12,687 nucleotides of DNA, from assembly GCA_016800925.1 (NCBI GenBank), contig JABCPU010001196.1, forward strand, positions 1-12,687, given 5' to 3'. The translations under genes were made by a program, and so were the position numbers. The first letter of the stretch is position 1. The number at the start of each line of letters is the position of its first letter. Shown here one piece after another: positions 1 through 8,631 of this stretch. This DNA comes from Suillus spraguei. Its lineage: Eukaryota > Basidiomycota > Agaricomycetes > Boletales > Suillaceae. The notes under the pieces are model-generated. The model was not told where the DNA came from, did no database searches, and saw nothing but the letters and a program-made list of their open reading frames with translations.

Positions 1-711
1 TTCACGCACGAAAAAGCTTTAAAAAATGTCTTTATTCGGTCTCGAGTAGTTGGCAGAGTCTACTAGGGGCTCATAGAGAAAGACCTAGAGGCGCAAGTTC
101 CATGATCAGATATGAGATAACTGTCTATACTCCCTTCCGAGTGGTTTGGACAACCATTTGAACGTTGGGAATGACAATCTTAAAAGTTGTCAGGTCACAG
201 GTGCGACATAATAATCGTTGGTGCCGGGCCCACGGTAATTAACCGTTCGTTTAGCCTTCCTGCTGCCATACAGAACTTCCGTGTCCAGTATCTTCAAACG
301 ATCAGTTATGCAAATAAATCTTGCAGCTGGGACTGGACTGATTCCTTTCGTCAGTAAACTCTTCTAGATTGAACGCTTCCTGTTTTAGTTCTTGCATGTT
401 CTCATAGTCATCTGCGTAACATTGTCGCTTTATCAGATGCATTGTACCGCGTGTTGTTTTTGGCAGAGACATGCTTGCAGTATTCAACCTCGAGTATACT
501 ACGCGCTTTCGAACAGCACTACGCCCTTCAGAGCCATGGTTTTAACAAGTTATATACATAAGAAATGGCTACACCATTTGGCCCTTGTTTTCTACGTTGG
601 CCACGTCGACTTTTAGGTGAAAGGGCAATTCTGCGTAACGTGCGTACCAAATAAAGCACTCGTGAACGGCCTCATTGAATGATTGAGCAGAAAACATGGA
701 TCATGAACGTT
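1..711. other. No recognisable gene
   Basis: I see no gene that I can support here. The longest open stretches are a 61-codon frame on the minus strand (302-487) and a 74-codon frame on the plus strand (392-616). They overlap, have no recognisable motif and lack clear splice context. The minus-strand frame is rich in Glu/Asp/Lys and could be a terminal exon, but nothing confirms it. A plus-strand AATAAA near 650-655 has no obvious coding region upstream. The stretch directly follows the stop codon of the minus-strand gene ending at 712, so it should include that gene's 3' untranslated region. Confidence 0.5.
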
Positions 712-1863
712 CTACCTCGCTATTTTGTGGTCCTTCCCGAAAGTTCTCATCGCTTGAATGACGGAAAACTTCTCCACGAGGTTAAGACGCTTAGTTTCTT
801 GTAGCATGTCGTTCAAACGTTCATCATCCATAGTGAGGACGGCGACCATTGTCTCGTCATCCTCAATGCCAATTTCCTCAAGGACAGAATGGACCTTTTC
901 CCCGTGAACAAGCGACGCCTCACCACAGAACATCTTGAATATCCCGCACTCTGTATCTGAATTTGACTAACAAATTGGGTACACATCATATGATTGAACG
1001 AGCAAACTTACTTTTACCTCCATAGCAACTGACGCAGGAGAGGAAGCGCTGAGACGCTGCTTACGAGGAACGAGCGCAGATTCTTTGGCAAACGTTTTGT
1101 CCTAAGAATTTATGAAAAAAGGTAGGTCAATAAAAGTAAAAAATGCAATGATATTACGACTGACCACTACCTTTTTATTTCGTCCCTTCTTTTTCTCCTG
1201 GGAACGAGAAGGCGACGGTCGCTGCGAATGTAAATGCACGAGGTCGAAAGACATCGTACAATTTCAAAAAAAAAACTCACTTCCGTGATCAATTCCCTGA
1301 ACTCACTCTCACTGTAGCAGTTTGGATCGTCCGACACTATGTCTTCCACAGTGGCATACGCATTGTTCATGGTTTTGTAAATGACAGGGACTGATACCTG
1401 AAAGACGGCAGCGATCTCTTTTGGATCCCAGTCGGCACGCTCTGCGAGTGCGCGAACCAATGCTCGTTGACGTCGGTCAAATTTCATCCTACCTGTTCCA
1501 CTTCACAAACGGTCAGCTCGAACTCCCCATGAGAAGAAAATGACTGCTTGCGGGCGGTATTTTCTTGGGTTCTTTACCGTGCCAACTGAGTGATTGTTGT
1601 CGCGAGAGCTCGGATCGTATTCAGACCCCTCGTCACTGGATGACTCATCACCTCTGATGACATTGCCATGATGTTGTGGATTCGTTGCGTCGGCTTGTAA
1701 GTTACTGGTGGGCCGTGCACTTTTGGGAGGTGGTGCAGACGCTTTAGGCTCCTCGACTTCTGACACAGACAAACGCGCAATTATTGTCGACTCATCTACA
1801 TTTAGACTTATGAAACATACCGCTGACTGAGACAATGTTTCTGAATGCGCCGAGGTCAGCCAT
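712..1863 (-). CDS. Unnamed HTH-like/SAM-like nuclear protein, multi-exon
   Basis: Function unknown. The exons I can support are 1863-1821 (start ATG, MADLGAFRNIVSVSE), about 1759-1578, about 1487-1281, 1197-1171, 1101-1012 and 933-712. Exon 1 joins exon 2 in phase 1 across a 61-nt intron, and the last four exons join in phase 0. Exon 2 is acidic and Ser-rich (SSSDEGSEYDPSS). The 1487-1281 exon begins MKFDRRQRALVRALAERADW and contains a segment resembling a helix-turn-helix (DPKEIAAVFQVSVPVIYKTM), as in DNA-binding proteins that scan with a recognition helix. A 27-nt exon encodes only EKKKGRNKK, a possible nuclear-localisation patch. The last exon (LEEIGIEDDETMVAVLTMDD, then Leu/Met-spaced helices) resembles a SAM-like fold. 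Oddity: from the best donor of exon 2 (gtaaag at 1577) all nearby acceptors (gaag, acag, gtag before 1487) put the HTH exon out of frame. That means another donor, a separate start at the ATG at 1487, or a frameshifted copy. Domain names are inferred from pattern only. Confidence 0.6.
1171..1197 (-). other. 27-nt Lys-rich microexon
   Basis: This is a very short exon of the minus-strand gene. On its 5' side is the acceptor ...ttcccag, ending at 1198. On its 3' side is the donor gtagtg, starting at 1170. It is exactly nine codons, phase 0 on both sides, and encodes EKKKGRNKK. Skipping or including it would keep the reading frame, so it could act as an optional basic patch. The reading relies on the flanking exons joining in phase 0, which they do. 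Confidence 0.5.
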
Positions 1864-4084
1864 ATTGGAAGATCACGGTATTGGGAAATATAGGGGCTTG
1901 CACTGAGGTCACACCAAATCAAACCAAACACAAGACTCCGAATTCGATGATCCCTCTCAAAACCTCTGCAAACTTGCTGTTACAATCATTTAACGCCTAG
2001 AGAGCGCTCGTATTCCTTCAGTTCTTTCTGAGCCACTGTGCATATCTCGGTTGCATGGTATCTTAAGCTTCCTGTTATCTTCATGCTTACGGTTCACGTT
2101 AAGATCTGGAGTGTGGAGGTCGTTGACTGAACGTTTTACGCTTACTGTATTACTTAGCTGTTCTGTCACAAGGATCCGAGCGCAGCCCCTAAAGTGTTTC
2201 TCGGTGGAGCTTCCGTTTCCAGTCTATTGGCTTTCGTGATAGTATCCTGAAGGAGATGATTCTATCGTGAGGGAGAATCATCTCCCTCAGGATACTTAAT
2301 ACTTACTCATCCATCTACTCCGTGCATTTGATCAAGATCTGGAAGCAATTCAGGTACGCGGAACAACTTCGCATGCTTAACGCTGCGGTCAGATACGTGT
2401 TGTACTCGCATGATTGATACGTTCTCGAACAATTCACAACACTTCATTGCAGTGTCTCTTTGCAATTATTGCCCATTTTGAGTGTACCCTATGTAACTAC
2501 TAACTAGGAACGGGGACCTTTCGCTCTTTCTACGGGCATTGTACTAAACAAATCAAAAGTCACCTCGTAACAGTCAGGCATACAAACATTCATTTCCGCT
2601 GGGAACGGTTCAACAAGTCAACGTCTAGTTGAACGTTGGAGCCCCTAATCTGAATCATATTCATATTCGACTGAGATTCTTCGGTTTTTTGGAATCCCAT
2701 TACTTTTGAGCAATTAATTCCTTATGATACGCCCCATCCACGAGGGATCATATCGATGGTCAGCGCTGTATTATAAGATCGAGGTCAAATATCTCAATAA
2801 ATTCAACTTGATCCCGAACATCGACAGTAACTGTCCTATGAATGCTACTTGTAACAGTCAGATTCAGGAACACTTGAACTGTGTTTGCTTCGTCTCTGCG
2901 GTGAATATTAGCAGTCCTAACTCGATAGACCGGACTGGTAAATCTGGGGGTGAGAGTCTGGGAGAAGTTGGAACGGGCTCGGAGATTGGCATATTATCAA
3001 CGAAGCCAGAGTCCACCGAACGATTGAAATGCCTGAAAAGGCTTATACGTCACGTTATTGTGAGAATATGCTCGACATCCATAGAATTATCAGTCTGTCT
3101 ATCGACGGCTTGCCTCTGGTCACCAGTCTACCTAGGCTGACAACGTTTATAAACGGTATTATAGAGGCCTTGTATTCAGCCCGGCCCCCAAGGAAATGGA
3201 ATATGATGGTTGTCAGCATCACGTGTTGCAGAATCGATTTAGCCAATTACATAAGATCGTTGCCAAGTACATTAGCCTTGGCAGTCCAAAATAAACTTTA
3301 CCCACATGACCGCTACCTCTGAGAATAAGAATCAATAGCTTTGCTTGCCAACAGGCGGTACTAGAATTTTCATCAAGTTTCTTACGACCAACAAAAATTT
3401 ATTTATAACAGTGCGTTGTAACATCAGCTTCGTTCAACGTTCCAACTTCCAGTATTCAGTAAGATTATGAGCAGCGCTTGGGCAGTCTTCAATTTTTGTA
3501 TGTGGCTGTATGAACATAACCGGGATTTCGGCACTACTGCTAGACATAACGCCAGGTCTCCGAGTTGCAATTTTCGAGACTCATTTACAGGGCGGTATCG
3601 GCCGTGTGTGTGATTCTTTATGGTGTGTTTTCAATTATATTGGTATGATTAACTGCAAATGAGTCGCCAGAAATATAGCTCATATGCACATCCCCGGAGA
3701 GTGTCATGTCGTGATTGGCAGGACAACTTGAAAGTTGGGATCCTCTTGCAAGCTCTGAGACTCTGATAGGCGAAACACTATGTTCTTTGTAACAACTCTG
3801 GTCAGAACACGGTGGGCAACATAATTAAACATGATGGCAAACCAAAACACCATGATGCTCGCAGTCTGGTCAATCTTCTGGGCGACTACTGAGCGCCTGT
3901 GGAAACGAGGCTCTGGGTTCTCTGATTTCTATAGCAATGATTCATTTTCTGCTGACGACGGAGTGCAGCAATTCTGATTTTGGAGAGCTCTTATTGATAT
4001 CTCGTAACCCTCCTGGGATGAGACGCAAATGCTCCAAGTCCCCCATTTTGTATGACTCGAGACATGGTTAAGTCGGAGGTCAGG
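1864..4084. other. Unassigned 2.2-kb stretch
   Basis: No gene is supported. The longest open frame is 138 codons on the plus strand (2724-3140), overlapped by 97-codon (3029-3322) and 63-codon (3055-3246, minus) frames. None shows a domain motif or a signal peptide, and the 138-codon frame has irregular composition with scattered Cys and Trp, so it reads as chance. The left end must contain the 5' region of the minus-strand gene starting at 1863, and the right end the promoter of the protease starting at 4160. The only strong structure inside is the hairpin at 2241-2296. I saw no LTR, tRNA or transposase remnant. Confidence 0.5.
2241..2296. repeat. 22-bp-stem inverted repeat (hairpin)
   Basis: The left arm is 2241-2262 and begins AGTATCCTGAAGGAGATGAT. 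The right arm is 2275-2296 and is its reverse complement with one mismatch. The loop is 12 nt (2263-2274). A second, shorter pairing overlaps it: TGAGGGAG (2268-2275) against CTCCCTCA, so two foldings compete. It sits in gene-poor DNA upstream of the minus-strand gene at 1863. It does not look like an intrinsic terminator in this eukaryotic setting. It could be the remains of a small fold-back element or a structured RNA stem. Confidence 0.85.
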
Positions 4085-4096
4085 ATAAATATAAAG
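4085..4096 (+). promoter_or_regulatory. TATA box of the aspartic protease gene
   Basis: ATAAATATAAAG lies about 65-75 bp upstream of the protease start codon at 4160. A pyrimidine-rich stretch (cactcccaacttatc) follows at about 4120-4135, a plausible transcription start zone. This spacing is common for strongly expressed secreted-enzyme genes of filamentous basidiomycetes. It is the only TATA-like run in the immediate upstream 100 bp. Confidence 0.6.
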
Positions 4097-4159
4097 TTTT
4101 TGCATTGACGATTGAAGCCTCACTCCCAACTTATCACATTCCTTACCCAGTACTTTCAA

Positions 4160-5576
4160 ATGTTTTATTCTAAGACTCTCCTTTCTCTAGTCCTTATCGC
4201 GTTGTCCACTGTGGACGCATCCCCACTGCGCCGCGAAGCTGTGTCGACCCTCAGTTTCACCGCTAGGGTGAACGCCAGGGCTAAGAATCTCAATATCGTT
4301 GCCATCGATAGGGCTCGTGTTCAGACGATGAAGCTTGCTGGTACCACGAACAAGCGTGCTAGCACCTCCTCGTTCAGTATATTTGATGCTGGCACGTTTT
4401 ACACTGCTCAGGTTGGTGTCGGCAGCCCTGAAACTCAGTGTAAGCCTCATCATCCGACGATGCCCAGATAATTTGGACTAAAAAAAATTCTCAGACACGC
4501 TCCTCATTGATACGGGCAGCTCCAACACCTGGGTGGGTGCAAAAACCTCATACAAAGTCACCGATACCAGCATGGATACTGGTCAACCTGTCGTATGTCT
4601 TTTCACGGCCTCTGCTAAATAGTTGCTCATAACAACCCTTTAGTCTGTCAATTATGGTTCCGGCAGGTTTTCCGGAGAACAATACTTGGACACAGTCACC
4701 CTCAGTGATTTTGTCATTACCAAACAATCTATCGGGTCCGCAAACATGTCACAAGGCTTTGATAATATTCAAATTGATGGAATTCTTGGTCTCGGACCTA
4801 CTGACCTAACGCGGAACACCGTTTCTGGTGTTGATTCAGTCCCCACTGTCATCGACAACCTCTATAGCACAGGTGTAATTGATACCGAGGCGCTAGGAGT
4901 CTACTTTGTTCCTGGTGGCGGCGCTGGCGAGCTCACCTTTGGTGGCTTCGACAGCTCAAAGACAACGAGCACAGTGAATTACGTCCCTCTCACAACCACG
5001 TCGCCTTCTAGTACTTATTGGGGTATCGATCAATCGATCGCCTATGGTAGCTCTACCATCTTGTCCTCGACTGCTGGTATTGTCGACACTGGCACAACCC
5101 TCATTTTAATCGCGACTGGTATGACAAATTACTTATAAATGATCACTTCAAGTGACGGAGAATATTAGATGCATTCGACAAGTACCACTCTGCTACTGGT
5201 GCTACGTTGGATAGCAGCACCGGTCTGTTGATGGTCACCTCTGAACAGTATGCCAACCTGCAAACCCTGAACTTCAACATCGGTGGTACTTCTTACGGCC
5301 TCACCGCCAACGGCCAAATCTGGCCCCGTTCACTTAACAGCGACATCGGTGGTAGCAGCAATAACATCTACCTTGTCGTTAACGATATCGGTACCAACTC
5401 TGGCAGTGGTATTGACTTCATCAACGGTTACTCATTCCTGTCCGTATTTAAACAACGTTGTTTGGTATAAAGCTGACTGTCTGCTTTACAGTCAACGTTT
5501 CTACTCTGTCTTCGATACCACCAACAACCAAGTTGGCTTCGCGACTACTTCGTCTACCTCTGCGACCACCAACTAA
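4160..5576 (+). CDS. Secreted aspartic protease, polyporopepsin type (family A1)
   Basis: Pepsin-fold endopeptidase, secreted and expected to work at acid pH. Five exons: 4160-4439, 4495-4592, 4644-5118, 5169-5439, 5492-5576; introns are 50-55 nt. Phases close exactly to 402 aa. Residues 1-20 are a signal peptide (MFYSKTLLSLVLIALSTVDA). A propeptide follows to a dibasic KR at 65-66, leaving a mature enzyme of about 336 aa, close to the family's usual length. Catalytic aspartates are D99 in DTGSSNTW and D274 in VDTGTT; the flap tyrosine is Y130 in VNYGSG. The C-terminal block FYSVFDTTNNQVGFA is the usual hydrophobic-Gly end of the fold. I find no cysteine anywhere, so neither pepsin disulfide can form. 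N-M-S near residue 165 is a possible N-glycosylation site. The start at 4160 was chosen over an upstream in-frame ATG (4112) because it begins the signal peptide directly. Introns 1-3 have standard gta donors; intron 4 uses GTCCGT, forced by phase and by family similarity. Confidence 0.95.
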
Positions 5577-6988
5577 ACAATTATGTAATGATTCGGCGCT
5601 TATATACAGTGTAGATATTTATATTAGATAAGGTGTATCCGGCGTCGATGGAGGTCTTGGTATGATAGGGTGTTGCGAGTAGGGTCGGTTATGTATATAG
5701 TACGTCGTTCTTTGATATGTACTTCAAAATCTCGATATTTACAAGGATCAATTGTGTGAGTGTATGGAAACTTTCACTTGCAGTTCATTCTTCAGACTTG
5801 CAAAAAAAATACTGGTAACATGACCTATTGATGTTACCATCAGCGAGAATGTGGCAGCCGCTGCAAACACTTCTTTGTTGCCACTCTCGCCCCCCGTCAG
5901 GTGAGTTTCGTACTTCTCGCATAGAAAACAGGGTGTCAGGTTCTGGGCTTTCACGCTAGTGTTTCTACCAGGGTCGTGATATTTTGAGTCTGACAGTGTG
6001 GGCTCGGGTCTGATACGGAAAACGAAAATTAAAGTCACGTAGTATGTATGCACGATAAAATTACTGTATCAATGGCCGAGTATGCTGATAGCACAAACAA
6101 GAAATGCGTTTTGAGGGTGTTTACGCCATCATGGATCCTGCGCTGTAGAATGATTAGGGTCGTCTGCAACTTATCTGCGATGCTCGTTCGGCGGGGCCAG
6201 CGTGTCCTGTTGTTGTTGTTGTGAGGGACGACAATGACAAAGAGTGGCGACCGAAGCCGAAAGCGCGTCCGAAAGAGGCAGGTAACGCTTTCATAACCTT
6301 CTTCAGACGATAATCGGTATGCTTGTGATGTTAATGATGATATCGATCCCCTACTATCTAGCCAACTAAAATTGTTATGATCTTTGCTTGAACTGAGTTA
6401 AAATGCACCCTATTTTCATATCATTGGATTTTATTTTCTACGCTTTGCTGCTTAGAGCTCAACAAATAAAAGGGTGATATTTGGGCACCCGCAATACCCC
6501 AGACCGACAAACTCCACTAAGATTAAATGCAAAGTGAGACAGAAGAGCGGAATACCTCCAAGTCGGTCACGGTTGACAGTTTGGAGGCTCGCGTGAGTGG
6601 CTTGTGCTATGGTACCAGACAACATCATCAGGAAATCCCTCCTGGGCAAAATATCAGTGATTATCGACAATTATTGACGAATCACTCAAAAAGCAACTGA
6701 TTTCAAGGATCGCATAGATTATGTTACCCCAAGAAACATTTCGTTTCTAACCATTAGCTATTTGACTAATTTGTCGAGCATTCGAGAGACCATCCATTCA
6801 AATTTCAGCATACAATGTTCACCAATTTCCCTGCCATCAGACAGCATTACACAAAAAAATCAGTTTTTGATTAGAAAAGGGTATGTAATAGCTAGTAATG
6901 ACTGGAATAGAGACATGTATCAATCAATGCCGCGAGTCTCAACAATCTTTGAATCACATAGGTACACCGAAAGAGCAGATTCCCGTCA
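5577..6988. other. Unassigned 1.4-kb intergenic stretch
   Basis: The left end is the 3' flank of the protease: AT-rich, with no clean AATAAA but TTATATTAGATAAGG-like sequence near 5620. Open frames of 101 codons (5748-6053, minus), 72 codons (6452-6670, minus) and 76 codons (6762-6992, plus) show no motif and read as chance. A short (TTG)n run lies at 6209-6223. The segment 6690-6960 is AT-rich. No transposon ends or RNA gene were recognised. Confidence 0.5.
6209..6223. repeat. Short (GTT)n microsatellite
   Basis: Five GTT/TTG units in a row within non-coding DNA. Short enough to be ordinary simple-sequence DNA. Confidence 0.7.
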
Positions 6989-8312
6989 CTAGTCTTCCTC
7001 CATACCCTCAAGGTCAAGCAGTTCGAAGGCGTTCAGCTCGATGTGATCCCCAGTAGCGCCATTCCGTTTCAACTTACTGTAAGCCAAGTGACGAGTCAGT
7101 AATGAGCATCGAGGATGAGGCAGCCTGAGAACACTCACTGTGCAGCCTCGTAAATATCTGCCATCATATAATGGAACTTTCCAGGTGCGTTGTGCTTCAG
7201 CTGTTCGAGGGACTTGATGTGGTAGCTGTAAACTTCGCTGAATTGGTTTCCAGAGAAGTTGAACTTCCCTGGAGAATCAAGTGACTTCCATAAAAGAGCG
7301 GAATAAACCTATGAAAAGTTGAGCAGCATATTCACAGAGTAAAGACAAGCACACTACCGCTGTTGCCACCAGTGCGAGGAAGGGTATCAGAATTTCGGGA
7401 CGCTTCATACATCAGTAAGTAACGATTTCTATCATGTGAGAAACACATGTACTCAGTGTCAAAGGTTTCTGCCCCAGACTCTGTTTACAAGGAATTTTGG
7501 ATACACTGGCACTGGGAGCTCTCTTTTTTGTGGCCATGCCTCTTGCACCTTGTTCGGCTGGTGAGGCCTGTCGCTTGCGTTTGTCCTGCTTCCACACTAT
7601 TTTCAGGTTAGTAGTGAGTTTTTCCTTGTGTCCTTCTCACTCACATCAGGAAATTCACACATTCCTTAACATGCTTAATCAGCTTAACTCACTTATCTCA
7701 AAACTTGTTTGCTCTCTCTCACATCATTCACCTGGCATATCTTATATTTTTTGAGTGCGAAATACAATAAAACATGTATATTAATATATCTCAACTTTTT
7801 TTTTCTGAATTCATTCACATTGAAATTTTGGACAAGTAGATTCAATTTCACCAAGGCAGTTAAGTGTAAATAAGTCCGCATAAGGGCACGTCAAGGAATG
7901 TGTGAATTTCCTGATGCACCTGCATTCTCCAAAGCCCTCGTTTTTGCGCCACGTGCCAGTGACTCCAACTCTATGGAGGTCCTTTGAGACAGTATCTGTG
8001 CTTGTCTTTACATCAGGAAATTCACACATTCCTTGACGTGCTTAATCAGCTTAACTCACTTATCTCAAAACTTGTTTGCTCTCTCTCACATCATTCACCT
8101 GGCATATCTTATATTTTTTGAGTGCGAAATATAATAAAACATGTATATTAATATATCTCAACATTTTTTTTCTGAATTCACTCACATTGAAATTTTGGAC
8201 AAGTAGATTCAATTTCACCAAGGCAGTTAAGTGTAAATAAGTCTGCATAAGGGCACGTCAAGGAATGTGTGAATTTCCTGATGTATGGGCACTTACTCTG
8301 AGGTGCAGTCAT
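6989..8312 (-). CDS. DUF6532-like protein gene, probably internally deleted, with MITEs in introns 1 and 2
   Basis: Exons: 8312-8297 (ATG, MTAPQ), 7970-7920, 7596 to about 7440, about 7405-7358, 7308-7139 and 7076-6989 (stop TAG). Exon 2 reads LESLARGAKTRALENA. Exon 3 is basic (KQDKRKRQASPAEQ, then TKKRAPSAS), typical of a nuclear N-terminus. The last three exons read EILIPFLALVATA, then VYSALLWKS...FSEVYSYHIKSLEQL and HYMMADIYEAAHKLKRNG. I recognise this as the C-terminal part of the DUF6532 domain, a family of unknown function abundant in Agaricomycetes. Phases match at introns 1 and 2 and at the last two introns. The exon 3 to 4 junction does not close cleanly: the best donor (gtacat at about 7448) is one base out of phase. 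The first half of the domain, normally 100 or more residues upstream of this block, is absent. I therefore think this copy is internally deleted and perhaps non-functional. Introns 1 and 2 each carry one MITE. Confidence 0.65.
7597..7919 (-). other. Intron 2 of the DUF6532-like gene, enlarged by MITE copy 1
   Basis: The intron is now 323 nt. Without the 273-bp MITE and one CA duplicate it would be 48 nt, beginning GTGAGTGAG, with branch sequence CTACTAAC and acceptor GAAAATAG. The exon edge before it is GAATGCAG, so the undisturbed donor would be CAG|GTGAGT. The insertion leaves GTG from the donor and replaces the following bases with the MITE end, giving GTGCAT. Phase 1 is kept between exons 2 and 3. 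Confidence 0.75.
7644..7916. mobile_element. MITE copy 1 (273 bp, 31-bp TIRs, CA target duplication)
   Basis: Non-autonomous inverted-repeat element. The left TIR is 7644-7674, beginning CATCAGGAAATTCACACATT. The right TIR is 7886-7916, its reverse complement with two mismatches. CA flanks both ends (7642-7643 and 7917-7918). The interior is AT-rich and has no real coding capacity; the 62-codon open frame inside occurs in both copies only because they are copies. It differs from copy 2 at six positions that I counted, all substitutions, so the pair is about 98% identical. It lies in the same orientation as copy 2, inside intron 2 of the minus-strand gene. The two-base duplication suggests a Tc1/mariner-like mobiliser, by inference only. 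Confidence 0.9.
7971..8296 (-). other. Intron 1 of the DUF6532-like gene, enlarged by MITE copy 2
   Basis: The intron is now 326 nt. Without the MITE and one TA duplicate it would be 51 nt, from GTAAGTGCCC to the acceptor CTCCATAG. The donor GTAAGT is intact, because the element starts 13 nt into the intron. Exon 1 ends in phase 1 (CAG A) and exon 2 begins AG TTG, giving AAG across the join. An in-frame TAA lies just inside the intron, so retention would stop translation after nine codons without the MITE; with the MITE the frame runs on into the element before stopping. Confidence 0.65.
8011..8283. mobile_element. MITE copy 2 (273 bp, perfect 31-bp TIRs, TA target duplication)
   Basis: Same element as copy 1 and same orientation, with 94 bp between the two copies. 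The left TIR is 8011-8041 and the right TIR 8253-8283; they match perfectly over 31 bp, starting CATCAGGAAATTCACACATT. TA flanks both sides (8009-8010 and 8284-8285), the classic Tc1/mariner-type duplication. The perfect TIRs suggest this copy is the younger or better preserved. The only coding potential is short chance frames. The copies are unlikely to be a pair of LTRs, because each has its own TIRs and duplication and the 94 bp between them includes exon 2 of a gene. Confidence 0.92.
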
Positions 8313-8631
8313 TTTTACTTGTTCTGTTGGGACTTAAATTACTAAAAAAAAAGTACTAGAAAGTAGGGAGTGGAAAATTCGGATGCAAGGGAGTGTGATT
8401 GTTGGGGACTGGTAGTGGAGACTGGTAGGGAGTGTGATGAAGGTAAGAGAGTAAAATAATTTTGAGTTTTGGAATGGAGGGCACTAACTTTTGTAGTGCT
8501 GCCGCACGCATCACATCTCGGACACAGTCTGTCCCTGACTTGACTGTACTAGGTGGGTTAGCACTCTCAAATGATTACCTCAGGCTTACCCTCTTCTGCT
8601 TTTGCCCACTTATTCACTCGTTTTCTTTAGT
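8313..8631. other. Intergenic spacer with GGGAGTG repeats
   Basis: Non-coding stretch between the divergent minus-strand gene (start 8312) and the plus-strand zinc-finger relic (start 8632). It carries repeats such as GGGAGTGTGAT twice (about 8389-8440) and ACTGGTAG twice, in a G-rich, purine-biased run. It also has a small inverted pair CACTA (8482-8486) / TAGTG (8494-8498). These may be sub-terminal repeats of the transposon that supplied the relic ORF, but no clear transposon end was found. Confidence 0.4.

Noticed and set aside
2724..3140. 138-codon plus-strand frame as a gene
   Set aside because: No motif, signal peptide, intron context or natural composition; overlaps other frames of similar length on both strands.
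5748..6053. 101-codon minus-strand frame downstream of the protease
   Set aside because: No recognisable domain and no supporting splice or promoter context; composition is unremarkable.
7693..8248. Two nearly identical 62-codon minus-strand frames (7693-7881, 8060-8248)
   Set aside because: They are the interiors of the two MITE copies; identity comes from element duplication, and the composition is AT-driven with no domain.
7644..8283. The two 273-bp direct copies as LTRs of a retrotransposon
   Set aside because: Each copy has its own 31-bp inverted ends and its own two-base duplication, only 94 bp separate them, and that spacer includes a spliced gene exon.
8011..8296. MITE as a newly created intron (true introner)
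   Set aside because: Donor, branch and acceptor lie outside the MITE in both cases and give normal 48-51 nt introns once the element is removed, so the introns probably came first.
8482..8498. CACTA...TAGTG as CACTA transposon ends
   Set aside because: The two pentamers are only 7 bp apart and cannot bound an element; such pairs are common by chance.
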